Assembly (NCBI GenBank): GCA_963281155.1
Contig: CAUJLY010000006.1
Location: forward strand, 8,556,001 to 8,620,000
Source: Rhabditophanes sp. KR3021
Taxonomy: Eukaryota > Nematoda > Chromadorea > Rhabditida > Alloionematidae
DNA length: 64,000 bases
Reading direction: 5' to 3'
Position numbers and translations under genes: made by a program. How positions within the stretch are numbered: the stretch's first letter is position 1; each line of letters opens with the position of its first letter. The notes beneath the pieces are model-generated. The model made no database searches and was not told the origin of the DNA. It saw only the letters and a program-made list of their open reading frames with translations. Below are positions 12,263 through 30,612 of the stretch, one piece after another.

Positions 12263-12493
12263 ATGTTTATGCTTATGCTACTATTGCTGCTGTCTACAGT
12301 AGTAGGAGTCAGAGATTGTTTCGGAGACTACACTGAAATAATCTCAACGTACAGATTCGGTTGCATGGATTACCTTAGACCTTCCAAAGTACTATTTCAA
12401 AAAACTAGTGTTTCACTTTGCAATTTGTCGGACAATGTTTGTATCACTAAGCAACATGAAATTTTGGCAACTGATAAATTTATAAGCTCCTAG
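12263..12493 (+). CDS. Possible small secreted cysteine-containing protein
   Basis: A single ATG-started frame of 76 residues. The first ~17 residues are a signal-peptide-like run (MFMLMLLLLLSTVVGVRDC). The mature part holds four Cys and is hydrophilic, without the Leu/Ile/Phe excess of random frames in this AT-rich DNA. No family is recognised. It may be an independent gene or a first exon. The support is only the signal-like N-terminus, base composition and the upstream TATA-like motif. Confidence 0.3.
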   Translation: MFMLMLLLLLSTVVGVRDCFGDYTEIISTYRFGCMDYLRPSKVLFQKTSVSLCNLSDNVCITKQHEILATDKFISS

Positions 12494-12741
12494 TGGGGAT
12501 TACACAACAGGGTTTAAGAGGGTCTTTATTAAATGAGATAAGATACAAATAATAGACGCATAATGTAGTAAATCACAATATATAAATACAAAAGTACTAA
12601 CGAAATTTACATAAACGAATATACAATTTGCATATTCACTGTAGTTCATTTTGGACAAATATGCATATAGTAACTTTTAGACAAATATAAGTAGTTATTT
12701 TAAATTGTAGTGATTATATGGATACAATATAAATGTGTTCC

Positions 12742-13444
12742 TTACATTCCTGGCATTTCACTCATAGTCATATTTTTAAAAACGACTGGTTCTCCAAAAT
12801 GATGCATAAAATCATAAAAAGACAAAGTAAAGCAAAAGCCAAGAAAGGTACTTATTCCTTGTAAAAAGGAAACTTCCATTGCGACATATTGACACTTAAC
12901 TTTGGAAACAATTCTCGGCGTGTAAGTTAAAGCCAAAGTCGACAAGTGTCCTCCTGAAAGAGACATCAGTATTCCTGCAGAAACAAACATATATTCATTT
13001 TTGAAAATTGCCGGAATTGCATCATCATTAATCTTAAAATGGAGCATATAAAAGATTGGAATAAAGGGAACTCTTGCATAAGATGGAATCCACAACTAAT
13101 TGGGTGTCGGATATTGGCAACATTGTGCCATCAAAGATCCCACCAAATTAAACACTCCAAACAACATATGAGTCATAAGCGGTGGTGTAAAAGACTTGTT
13201 GGGAATTGACAGATTATATTTACTATCATTTCGATGCAATCCTATTTCCGACATCATACCTGGAAAGCAAGCATACGTAGTGTAGAAGATTAGAAAGATA
13301 TTAATGTATTGCATCCACTTTCTTTTCAGCCCAAATCCCAATACTTTATAATGATTCATTGTGGAGTATGTCGATATTATGTTTGTTTTCTCCATTACAG
13401 GCATTGTACAGCTGGTCATTGCGACAAAAGTGAGGTATTTCTAC
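12742..13444 (-). pseudogene. Equilibrative nucleoside transporter remnant (C-terminal half, in-frame stops)
   Basis: One reading frame, 13419-12742, encodes the second half of an ENT (SLC29-type) transporter. TM7 is recognisable (YTTYACFPGMMSEIG), then an FNLVG segment in place of the FNxxDxxGR helix, then RVPFIPIF, and the diagnostic LSGGHLSTLALTYTPRIV matching the ENT helix-10 signature. A TAG at 13096-13098 interrupts it between FNLVG...TPN and LWIPSYARVPF without changing frame. A TAG also directly follows the acceptor-like TTACAG at its 5' end. TM1-6 are absent: 13445-14023 on this strand holds nothing ENT-like. A 48-nt in-frame splice (GTGGGA...AATTAG) could remove the inner stop but has an atypical donor and would delete part of helix 8. 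Intact ENTs are ~450-residue nucleoside carriers. Confidence 0.65.
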
Positions 13445-14023
13445 CTGTAAGAAATAATAATTATATACGAAGTTAATAAGCGTTAGTTTTTATTACCATT
13501 GAAGCATTTTAAATGGTTTTCAGTATAGTTTGCATAGTTGAGTGATTAAATTTTCCACAAAAACGCAACTAATTTACTTACTTAAAATAAGAGACAATTA
13601 ATTTTGATGAAGTAACTATTTTTTAGACTTCTAAATGAAGTTGCCTAAGTAATTTATCAAATTCTGCGCCATTGAGGGAAGAAAATACTTGAAAGAAATA
13701 TTCAAAAATAGATCAACTTTAGCAAATGAAATAAACATCTAAAAGTATTAAAATCGCAAGAAAATGTTTGTCTTTTTTACTTCTCAAATTAATTTTTAAG
13801 CTGCAAGTGACGGTATCCAAAAAATATTTACCCTTCTTAAACATTTTGCAATTGAAAGTAGACTTAAAAATGAATTGTACAAATGGTAATTTATTTATAA
13901 TATAATTTTTACATAAATTCATCTTAAAATATAACTAAGGTTTCAATAAAAGCCTTTTTTAATTGTTTATTATCAAAATAGTTGTGTATAATTCTGCGAC
14001 AGTAATAAATAGACTTAATGTCT
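13445..14023. other. Intergenic spacer, no gene seen
   Basis: About 580 bp of AT-rich DNA between the ENT remnant and the orphan receptor. I searched it by eye for the missing N-terminal half of ENT on the minus strand and found none. The one 67-codon minus frame looks random. Confidence 0.55.
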
Positions 14024-15310
14024 TTAATTTTTCATATCCCAATTACCAAAAGGTATTTCCATATGTTTGATGCCACTATTTGTAGCCCGTTTTTTTCGTT
14101 CTTCTCCCTGAGCCTGTGTCAAACTGTAGATAGATTCTGCACGTAGTCGCTGTAAGTTATTTACAGGTGTTAACCAAGGCATCAAATCTTGGTAGTCTAT
14201 AGCAAGATGGATGACTGGATCAAATATCATCTTGACGAGCCAAAGTAAAACGATACCTCCACAAACACTTCTTAATCTATTTCCAGTGTGTACCAACTTA
14301 ACATTAAAAATTCAATTTTTTTATTATGTCACAAATGTCTTACTTACCTCACGAACATTGCATTCGTTACTTTGTTTGGATAAGTTATGGATATCGATGT
14401 GTGTTACCAAAATTACAATAGCACCACACAAAATTAGCAAAGTAATTAACAGATAAAGGGCAACTCGGCCTCCATGAGCTAAGAATTTAAAAAGTTTAGG
14501 CTTTGTAAAGGGAGTCTCATTGCGCGACCTGAAATGAATAAAATGTGGTTAGATTGGAGTATGGTGTTAAATAAAAAATTACTCTTCATTTTTGACTGCG
14601 TTATGCATTATTGAGGCAGTATACAGATATGTTACAATAACAGCAATCAAGAAAATTGAAAGGATAACTATGGACAGGTAAAGGAGTGGTAATTGGCAAT
14701 GGCTGTATGAACAAAGTCTGTGCAATGTCTGGACTGAATAAAACATCAACATTAGAGGAACAAATGCCAACGAATACATAATTGAAAATGTCCATTGCCC
14801 TATTGTCGAGGCAATAATTTTAGTAGGGGAACAATTTCGACGAAACGTTTCCGATCTTTGTTGATTGTCTTGCACGAGGAAGCAAAAAATGAGATTATGA
14901 ATTGAAGAATGAGTAACAGACATTGTTATTATGATGAAAGCCATTGCATAAATAGAAAAAGTTGTTTGAGTAAAATTAGAAAATACTCCAGCCGAAATTA
15001 TGATCAAGGAAGTGATGATATCACTAAAATAATTGCTCAACACTAATCTGAAAAGTAAATAAATGGTAAACTTTCATCATTCAAATTACCCATAATGCCT
15101 TTTTGACAGTCTGCTGTTGATAACGGCGGTAGCTGTCAAGATTGAAATAATTATTGAGGAAAGTAAGGCAATAACTGCAACTGTCGGAGTTACATGTAAC
15201 AAAAAACTAGAAATTTTTCTTGAATATTCTAATTCTAGTAAAGAATCACTGTACTCTTCCGGGCTAATGCTTGAAGCACATTTTTGCAAAAGTTCTTCAG
15301 CTAACGCCAT
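14024..15310 (-). CDS. Orphan rhodopsin-like seven-helix receptor
   Basis: Four exons, 15310-15090, 15047-14583, 14528-14348 and 14296-14024, with introns of 42, 54 and 51 nt, give 379 residues. Seven hydrophobic segments are visible, with a short N-terminus containing one Cys and a ~60-residue basic C-tail. Class A traces are an Asp in helix 2 (NYFSDIIT, like D2.50), a Trp in helix 4 (IGQW, like W4.50) and DPVIHLAIDY at the end of helix 7, resembling D/NPxxY. Helix 3 ends LIFCFLVQDNQQR with no DRY, and the usual helix-3 disulfide Cys is not evident. I cannot assign a ligand or subfamily. It is probably a divergent neuropeptide or chemosensory receptor. Confidence 0.7.
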
Positions 15311-16209
15311 AACATATAATGAGTTCTAAATATTTAAGAAATAGTAAGCTGGGTAAAATAATGAAATCAGATAAACTCTTTTGAAAGATGTTTGTATATT
15401 GACTATTCGGAGGATATTAAATTGTAAAGTAGCCTACATATAGTTATATTTTGTCAATTAAAATCTTAGCACATCATTTGTGAACAAAATTAAAAGTAGT
15501 TTATATGCTTTGTGAGAGAAAAATATTTAACGAACACATACCAAAGTAATTTGTATAAGTTGAAAAATGATAATGTAAATATGGATAGCAAGTTAGGTTG
15601 AACATACTCGGAATCAAAAAAAGAAAGTTTGCGTACCAGTCAACGAATTACCTAATCTTTTAAACGTCTCTAACTTTTGTACTATTTGATTAGAAAGAAT
15701 GAAATAAGTTGAGGTCAACTGGCCTTTAAGTTTATTTTATAGGTAAGGGAGACTTGCAAACAAATGAGGAAATGGAGCCTCCATTTTGTTCAATTGTTTA
15801 CATAAGAAGTTTACTTTTTTGATGACGCTGAGGTTGATCCTGGTCAATTTATGATAATTTCGTTATTTAGTTTTGTGTACCACTATAACTTTTCAATTAA
15901 CTTATTCAAAGCATCTAAGATTGTTTTTTATTGGTGCGGACCAAATCGGAATATTAAAATGAGAATAAGTATAAATTTTTATTAGCCAAAATATTTGAAA
16001 AGTCATTAGTACGTTGTTGATTAATAATTGATAACTTGCATGGAGAATACAATCAAGAGCCAGGAATGAATTTGTAGATGACAGAGCATCTATGTAATAC
16101 ATAATAATAATACATTAAAGCGTTGTAGATCTTTTGTAATATTTAGAACATGAATGCTTAACGGAAGGAAATTAAACACATATTTCAGTATTATATTTTT
16201 TGAAATTAT
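15311..16209. other. Intergenic, no gene seen
   Basis: About 900 bp between the orphan receptor start and the CaMKI stop codon. A 66-codon minus-strand frame at 15902-16102 has no signal, domain or splice support. Confidence 0.6.
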
Positions 16210-24340
<8,131 letters not shown>

Positions 24341-27247
24341 TTAGTTTATCAAATGTTGCCAAGTATAATGGGCCTCGCTGTCCCCACTGTCAATTTCAGG
24401 GAATTTGGTATTGGCACTCTTGCGGGCTTGAATAAATGTTACTCTTAATATTTTACTGAATGGAGAGTAAGATGATTGGGCGACGATGACGCTTTTAGGG
24501 TATCCATTTAATTTAAATGAGGAGTAGTCCACATGGTAAGGGTACCCGAAAATTTCAATTGTATTAATGGAATAGCCTTTGGAGTCGGATACGAATGTGT
24601 TCACACGAATTCCTAGTGTTGAGGATGTTGTGTTTGACTCGTAATAATAATTTAAGTGAGTGTAAGTGCTGGGAGCGTCATTGGCTGAAATTTCAGGATT
24701 TCCTTCGTCATAATAAAAGTCTCCGCGAGCTGATAAGTTTGAGTCCAGGGCTATTAAAATGGTATGTTCATTATTAATATTACTTGGCAAGGTGGTTGAA
24801 GTTGTTGTTAATCTGGGAATGATTGAACCTCCACGAATAAAGGATGGGGTGTTGTAGGTCGTTGGAGCAGGGAAAATCGAGTACCCTGATGGCATTTGAG
24901 CTCCGTAGTCGAAATCATACATAGAATACCAGCCTTCATCCGCTTGTGGAAGGTAAGCCCTAACAGTTGATACACCTGCATCTAAGACAGGAACGATCAT
25001 AAGTGCAGATCCCCACATAAATTGGTGGCCAAGATCTAATACCTCTGAGTCATTTGGGAATTCAAAGAAAACTGGTCTGACGACAGTTCCTCCAAATAGT
25101 GAAGCCTTATAATGTAATGTATACAAGTAAGGAATATTTTTGTATCTAAAAGCATTAGCCTTAATTGCGGCATTAGTAACAGACGTCCACTGAGCTGGAT
25201 CTTGAGGATTATTTCCTCTCGTATTATGGTTTCTAAAGAAAGAGTGGAACGATCCAAGTTGTTGCCATCTTAAGCATAATTCCTCATTAGTGTTTCCGTT
25301 AAATCCACAAACATCACTGCCAACATATGTGACTCCAAACATATTAAATTCTTGAACTCCAATAACAGTTGTTTTCATATCTTGGTAATGAGCATTATTA
25401 TCACCCAACCAATGCCCTCCGTATCTTCCAGAACTGACATAGGTCGATCTTGAAAATACAACGTTTCTTTCCTTATGACCTCTTTTGCGCATTGCTGCAT
25501 CCATAGCTTTTTTGGTGGCTACTGATTCTGACCAGCCGAACAAATTCTTGGTATTATAGAAGTATTCGTTTCCATTTTTAGCAACGGCAGTCATGCATAA
25601 TGTCTTCGTCGATAAGACAGTGTCTCCTCCATATTCATAAACAGAATATGTTTGATATGGTGGTTTGTCATATTGAGAGTCGGGACCAGTCAAAGGGCAC
25701 TTTAAAGTTTCTAGGCATGAGTTATCAGAACACTTGTCAGCCTTGACATCTGAAAATACATGAGGCTTGTTAGTTGAAAAGTCAGATGGCTCGTTCATAT
25801 CAATCCAAAGACCACTGAAATTGACAACATCCCAGAAACGACCAATTTCATCAGCCCACCAATTGACAGTCTGTTCTGTTTGATCTAAAAAGTCAGGAAA
25901 AGCGACATGTTTATCAGGCCAAACAACACCAAGCATCACATTCGTATTTTTAGTTAATGGATAAATTGAGTTGACACTATTTTGGACCATATCAGCTCTT
26001 GGCCATGAGATAAAACTGGCGTTTTGTTCGATTGCTCTTTGATAGGTAGGGTAATCTACTTCGATGGCAGGATCAAACATAAGGAATGTTTTGATGTTGT
26101 GTTTCTTTTTTAAGTCACTAACGTAATCTCCTAGTCCATCAAAATTGGGGCCAATTGTAAAGTCCTTGTATCTCTCCATATAATCAATATCGAAATAAAT
26201 GACATCCAAAGGAATTTGTTTGTCAATGTTGTTTTGAATGATCTCCTGAGCATCACTTAAACTATTATAGCCCCATCTTGAAAGTTGGAAACCCAAAGAC
26301 CAGAGTGGTGGTAAAAAGGGTCTGCCAATAAGTGAATTATATTGCTGGATGACATCTTCTGGATTAGGCCCTGGGAAGAAGTATAAATCAAGCTGACCTC
26401 CAATAGTCCTATAAACAAGATGAGGAGCAGGTCCAGTAACAAATTCCTGAGCATTTGAATTGAAAATTAAAACACCGTGTGCTTGACCATCCGGTTCAAC
26501 AACCATATAAAAAGGATGTACTCCATACAGATTATGATCATTTGGATCGACTGAGTCTGGGGCCATGTCTCTATCAAATAATCCCCACGTAGTGTAAACA
26601 GAAAAATCATGTCTAATAGTGTGATGTACTTCTTCACCTAAGCCATAAAAGTTTTTGGATGGTAAATAGGTGGCTATTTGAATAAATTTGTCTGAAAATA
26701 ACAAACCACCAATTGAAGTGTCAAAGATGTTTCGATTGTTGCTTTTACGGTTTACATTGAAATAGAAGGTTCCTGTGTCGTTGTTTGGGACAAAATTAAA
26801 AGAATCACTTGCTGACCACATTGCGTCTTCAAGCAAAGGTACTGGAGGAATATAACGGCCACTAACCCCAATAGAAACTTTTAGAGTCTGCCCTAATTGG
26901 GTTGTTTTAAGGTTTAATTGTTGAATGTCTGCTCCAAAAGGATTGGCTGGACTGTTTGCGCTTTTCCCCAAAACATAACTTCCATCCCCATTATTCTTCT
27001 GTAATACATAGCCAGTATTAGTTGGAAAATAACACAAAGGGATAGTTTGGTCAGTTTGATCTCCCGTATTATCCCATATACAACCTCGAGCTATGCAAGC
27101 ATCCTGACTAGCATTAGGATCGGGGAAGCAATCAAGTCTAGAAGTAATAGGCACTGTGCTTTGAGCTTGACAAGCAGCAGAGCATATCAAACCCACAAAC
27201 AGCAATCCACCGGAAAAAAGCATTTGAATGATGTGATCATAAAACAA
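24341..27247 (-). CDS. GH31 alpha-glucosidase (acid maltase type) with trefoil domain
   Basis: A single uninterrupted frame of 968 residues. The N-terminus is a signal peptide, with Met9 (MLFSGGLLFVGLICSAAC) an equally good start. A P-type/trefoil domain follows at about 38-75, with only four Cys (40, 51, 56, 72) and RGCIWD where most copies have RGCCWD. The GH31 domain shows the nucleophile in GLWIDMNEPSDF (Asp483) and the general acid in GGHWLGDN (Asp616), plus FFRNHN. It hydrolyses terminal alpha-1,4-glucosyl bonds of maltose, oligosaccharides or glycogen in the lysosome or outside the cell; which site cannot be told. The length matches lysosomal GAA (~950). There is no C-terminal membrane anchor. 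It lacks introns, like the long exons of the neighbouring mGluR and ATPase genes, and is less AT-rich than its surroundings. Confidence 0.95.
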   Translation of the reverse strand: MFYDHIIQMLFSGGLLFVGLICSAACQAQSTVPITSRLDCFPDPNASQDACIARGCIWDNTGDQTDQTIPLCYFPTNTGYVLQKNNGDGSYVLGKSANSPANPFGADIQQLNLKTTQLGQTLKVSIGVSGRYIPPVPLLEDAMWSASDSFNFVPNNDTGTFYFNVNRKSNNRNIFDTSIGGLLFSDKFIQIATYLPSKNFYGLGEEVHHTIRHDFSVYTTWGLFDRDMAPDSVDPNDHNLYGVHPFYMVVEPDGQAHGVLIFNSNAQEFVTGPAPHLVYRTIGGQLDLYFFPGPNPEDVIQQYNSLIGRPFLPPLWSLGFQLSRWGYNSLSDAQEIIQNNIDKQIPLDVIYFDIDYMERYKDFTIGPNFDGLGDYVSDLKKKHNIKTFLMFDPAIEVDYPTYQRAIEQNASFISWPRADMVQNSVNSIYPLTKNTNVMLGVVWPDKHVAFPDFLDQTEQTVNWWADEIGRFWDVVNFSGLWIDMNEPSDFSTNKPHVFSDVKADKCSDNSCLETLKCPLTGPDSQYDKPPYQTYSVYEYGGDTVLSTKTLCMTAVAKNGNEYFYNTKNLFGWSESVATKKAMDAAMRKRGHKERNVVFSRSTYVSSGRYGGHWLGDNNAHYQDMKTTVIGVQEFNMFGVTYVGSDVCGFNGNTNEELCLRWQQLGSFHSFFRNHNTRGNNPQDPAQWTSVTNAAIKANAFRYKNIPYLYTLHYKASLFGGTVVRPVFFEFPNDSEVLDLGHQFMWGSALMIVPVLDAGVSTVRAYLPQADEGWYSMYDFDYGAQMPSGYSIFPAPTTYNTPSFIRGGSIIPRLTTTSTTLPSNINNEHTILIALDSNLSARGDFYYDEGNPEISANDAPSTYTHLNYYYESNTTSSTLGIRVNTFVSDSKGYSINTIEIFGYPYHVDYSSFKLNGYPKSVIVAQSSYSPFSKILRVTFIQARKSANTKFPEIDSGDSEAHYTWQHLIN

Positions 27248-28646
27248 AATGAATTTATACTGTTCTTATTAATTATAACCACTGATAAGAAGACATTCCA
27301 GCTATATCAGTTGCAGGAATAAGTGTTTTGAATCAGTGATATGTTTGTATTCAAGTGCATGTGTTGATCATGCTCACGATACTAAAAAATTGCAATCTTA
27401 ATTTTATACTTATCAATTAATTTTTTTTAAATTATTTAAAATTGATGTAGTTAATTTGTGCTCATAAAGAAAATAAAAAGGGATTAATATGGTAAATTGC
27501 TACAATTCTATCGACTTTTCGACTTCAATACCGTTTTGCTACAAGCCAATTAATTTCAGAGTATCCTATTATAGAAAGTATTGGTCAAATCATTTTTTCA
27601 CAACTTTGAAAATTAGGATATTTTTTTATATTTTCCATTTCTCGATGTTTTAAAGGAAGATTTTTAAATCCAATTAGACATTAATAAAACACTTTTAATC
27701 GGATTATCAAGTGAGTATCTTAAAAAATTTAAAAGTTGTATAAAAAAGAAAATTGTGTTTTAAAAATGTATCACAATTTATAACATATCGTAAGACCAGA
27801 TTCGGAATACACCTTTTCGAGACTTCTTTTCTTTATCATTGTCTTGCAGGTGGCCTATCCCTAACCAAATGAGGTTTTATCTTTCTATATAAGAGCGTTG
27901 ATTAATGTGAACCTATTTTGACACTTATAAACATGTTACAAAAAAGTATTTTTTTGGTCAAAACTCGACTACATATATGATTTCCGTGCTCGGCCACTAT
28001 CCTTATTTCATGACTATTTTTTTATGACATCAGAATCAGCATTTCTAGCTCTAAAAAACTGTTAGCACTATCAAATAGTACTAGTCTTCCTCTACAAAAT
28101 TGATCAGACACATTTTTCATAATCAGGCCTAGCGGCTTGGCAAGCCATTTGAAAAATGCGCCAGAAATAATTAAATGACTAATTTACGGATTTATGGATT
28201 TACGGAATTTAAGAATCATATAGTAGAAAATAAAGAAATTAAGTTTATTTACATCAAGGGTTATGTAATAAGTAAACATTATAGTTAAATACAAATCAGA
28301 TTGATCGTTTCGTAAAAACAATAAGAAACTTATTATTGTATTCATTTAAAATAAATTATATTACTCATTAGTAGTTTTAATTATTGAACAAATAAGGATT
28401 TGTTCAGTTTCTAATTGCAAGGAGATGCTGAAAATTGTGGTTGATGGTGAGACCAAATTTTTTAACAATTGATATTAGTATTGTTATTAATATTCCAATG
28501 TTTTTGAATGAATGGATGTTGTTTGTTGTTAGTATAGTAAGTTAATAAAGTTAATTACGAAAACTCCTAAATTCTATATTGTCGACTTTACTGATTTTGT
28601 TTGTTAAAAGTTGGGAAATTGAGACAAAACAATGATTCGCCTAATG
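27248..28646. other. Intergenic, no gene seen
   Basis: About 1.4 kb of AT-rich DNA between the alpha-glucosidase start and the deadenylase stop. No coding-like stretch or structured element was recognised. Confidence 0.6.
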
Positions 28647-30612
28647 CTATTCCCAATATTCATTAGATGCAAAAATTCCCCTATTAGCAGCAGCATTCTG
28701 GATATCCGTGTAACCTGGGTTGATTTTTGGGACCAGGTCATTGATATTGAACACTCTTTTACGTACAGTAAAGCTAGCCATGATTGGAATGTGGTCACTG
28801 GGAATGTGAGGATGTGGGAATCCAACAACACCATAAGAATTGACCCAATCAATGTCTGGAGCCTCAACCATTGCATATCTTAACAACGAATTTGGAGTTG
28901 CAAAGATGTAATCAATGTTTCCTTTGAAATCAGCCCTAAAATGCATTTAAATTATCTTAATTAATAAGTACGTAAGAAGGTACATACGTGTAATTAGTCC
29001 ATGGAAATTGCATATCATTAAAAGTATTTGCCAAGTTTAATAAATGATAAAAGCAACGTGGATCAACTGGTTTTGCGGAGAAACTGTCCAATTGGGGAGA
29101 CATTTGACTGGTAGCAAAAGTTTTGAGATCCTCGTGCATTCTAGAAATTTTACCGTTCGTTAAAAACTCTACAACTCCTGATTCAGGCAAACTGTTCATG
29201 TCCCCCGACATAACCATTGGAATGTCATTCAGCTTTTGATTGTATTTCTTTGCGACTTCATTGAGGATTCGATAAAGCTCATTTGTTAGCATCATTGTTT
29301 GGATCACTTTGACGTCGCAATACTCTGGATCCCAGTGAATGTGTGCTGTTGAAACGATGATTGGCTCTCCAATAGCAGTGTTTTCCAAGTTTGATGGAAG
29401 ATCGTAAGGATGGAAGTAAATAAATTGCTTCATCTTTAAAACTGCAATCAGGGCGATGTTATCCTTTGGTTGGACGCGTCTTTTAAAAGCTTCGTTGGTT
29501 TCTGAGTCAGCTGCGACTTGACTAAATTCAATTAACTCTCTGTAATCCAATTCAAATTTATCCTTTTTCCAAAAGATTGCACATCCATCCACATGAATTT
29601 TAGCACTATGATCCAAAGCTCTTGACCTTGACTTTGACTCAAAGATACCTTCATATCCTAAAGCTTCTAATTCTGGGTAGAAGAATGCGTGGAATTGCTC
29701 AGTTTCAACTTCCTGGAGTGTAAGTATATCACAATTATACTGTTCTAACTCGTCGAGGATCTTCCTTTTGCGATAACTCCACTTCAAGGCCCACTTTGGA
29801 CAATAAGTATACATGTTTTCTGTTGCATACTTATCGCACAAAACATTGTAACACATCACAGTGAAGATTGGGAAATTCAAATTGGGATCTACTGGACGAG
29901 TTGGTATCCAACTTCTGCGTTGAGGATACTGCATTGTGCCGAAGAAATTGTACATCAAAAAGTCTAGCAATTTTTTAATATCCTGATTAGCTCCGTAATG
30001 CATAGCTTGTTCTGGACACAGTGGATTATTTGACAGATTAAATTGAAGAAGCCTAAACAGTTTTCCTAATTCATAAGGAATAACTCTAATTCCATTGTTG
30101 CTCAGATTTAAATCCACTAAGTTTGTCAAATCTCCCATCTGACTAGGTAGACTCCTAATTTTGTTATTGGATAAGTCAAGAGTGTTTAAGTTGGTTAATC
30201 TTGCGATTTCTGGTGGCACCTTTGACAGCATATTGTCGTTGAGGAAAAGACACGTCAAGTGTGAAAACTTAAACAAATTTCGACTTAAGTTTATTACTTT
30301 ACCATGAATTTCCAACTCTGTCCACTTTGATTGTTTTCCTTGCTTAATTTCATCAACAGTCATGATGTAATGACTTCTTTGCGTCCCATTCGAGCCTGTT
30401 TTCTTTCCATCTAGCTGCTCACTCTTATTTACAGGAGCTCCAATAACACTTCCATACTTATGATCCAACAATTCGGAAACAGCTGACGGCGTATAAACTG
30501 GCTTATCCATATTAGCTAAAGTCCTAACTTTCTCAGCAAACATGTTCACACTCGGAGAGTGTCCATTGGCAGTTGTTGCCCTCATACCAAAAGGAGGTAA
30601 GGTTGGCGTCAT
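28647..30612 (-). CDS. ccr-4: CCR4-NOT deadenylase catalytic subunit CNOT6 (CCR4)
   Basis: Exons 30612-28988 and 28935-28647, with a 52-nt intron, give 637 residues. A ~90-residue low-complexity N-terminus is followed by four to five leucine-rich repeats (about 105-205; LNTLDLSNNKIRSLP, LVDLNLSNNGIRVIP) that dock CCR4 on CAF1. An endonuclease/exonuclease/phosphatase domain follows: FTVMCYNVLCDKYAT, LTLQEVE (metal-binding Glu near 300), STAHIHWDPEYCDVK, SGDMNS (near 468) and IPSDHIP (general-base His near 588). All catalytic positions are present, so it should be an active 3'-5' poly(A) nuclease of the CCR4-NOT complex. The LRR module separates it from nocturnin and angel. The C-terminal extension after the nuclease core (about 35 residues) is unlike vertebrate copies. 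The stop is TAG. Confidence 0.95.
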
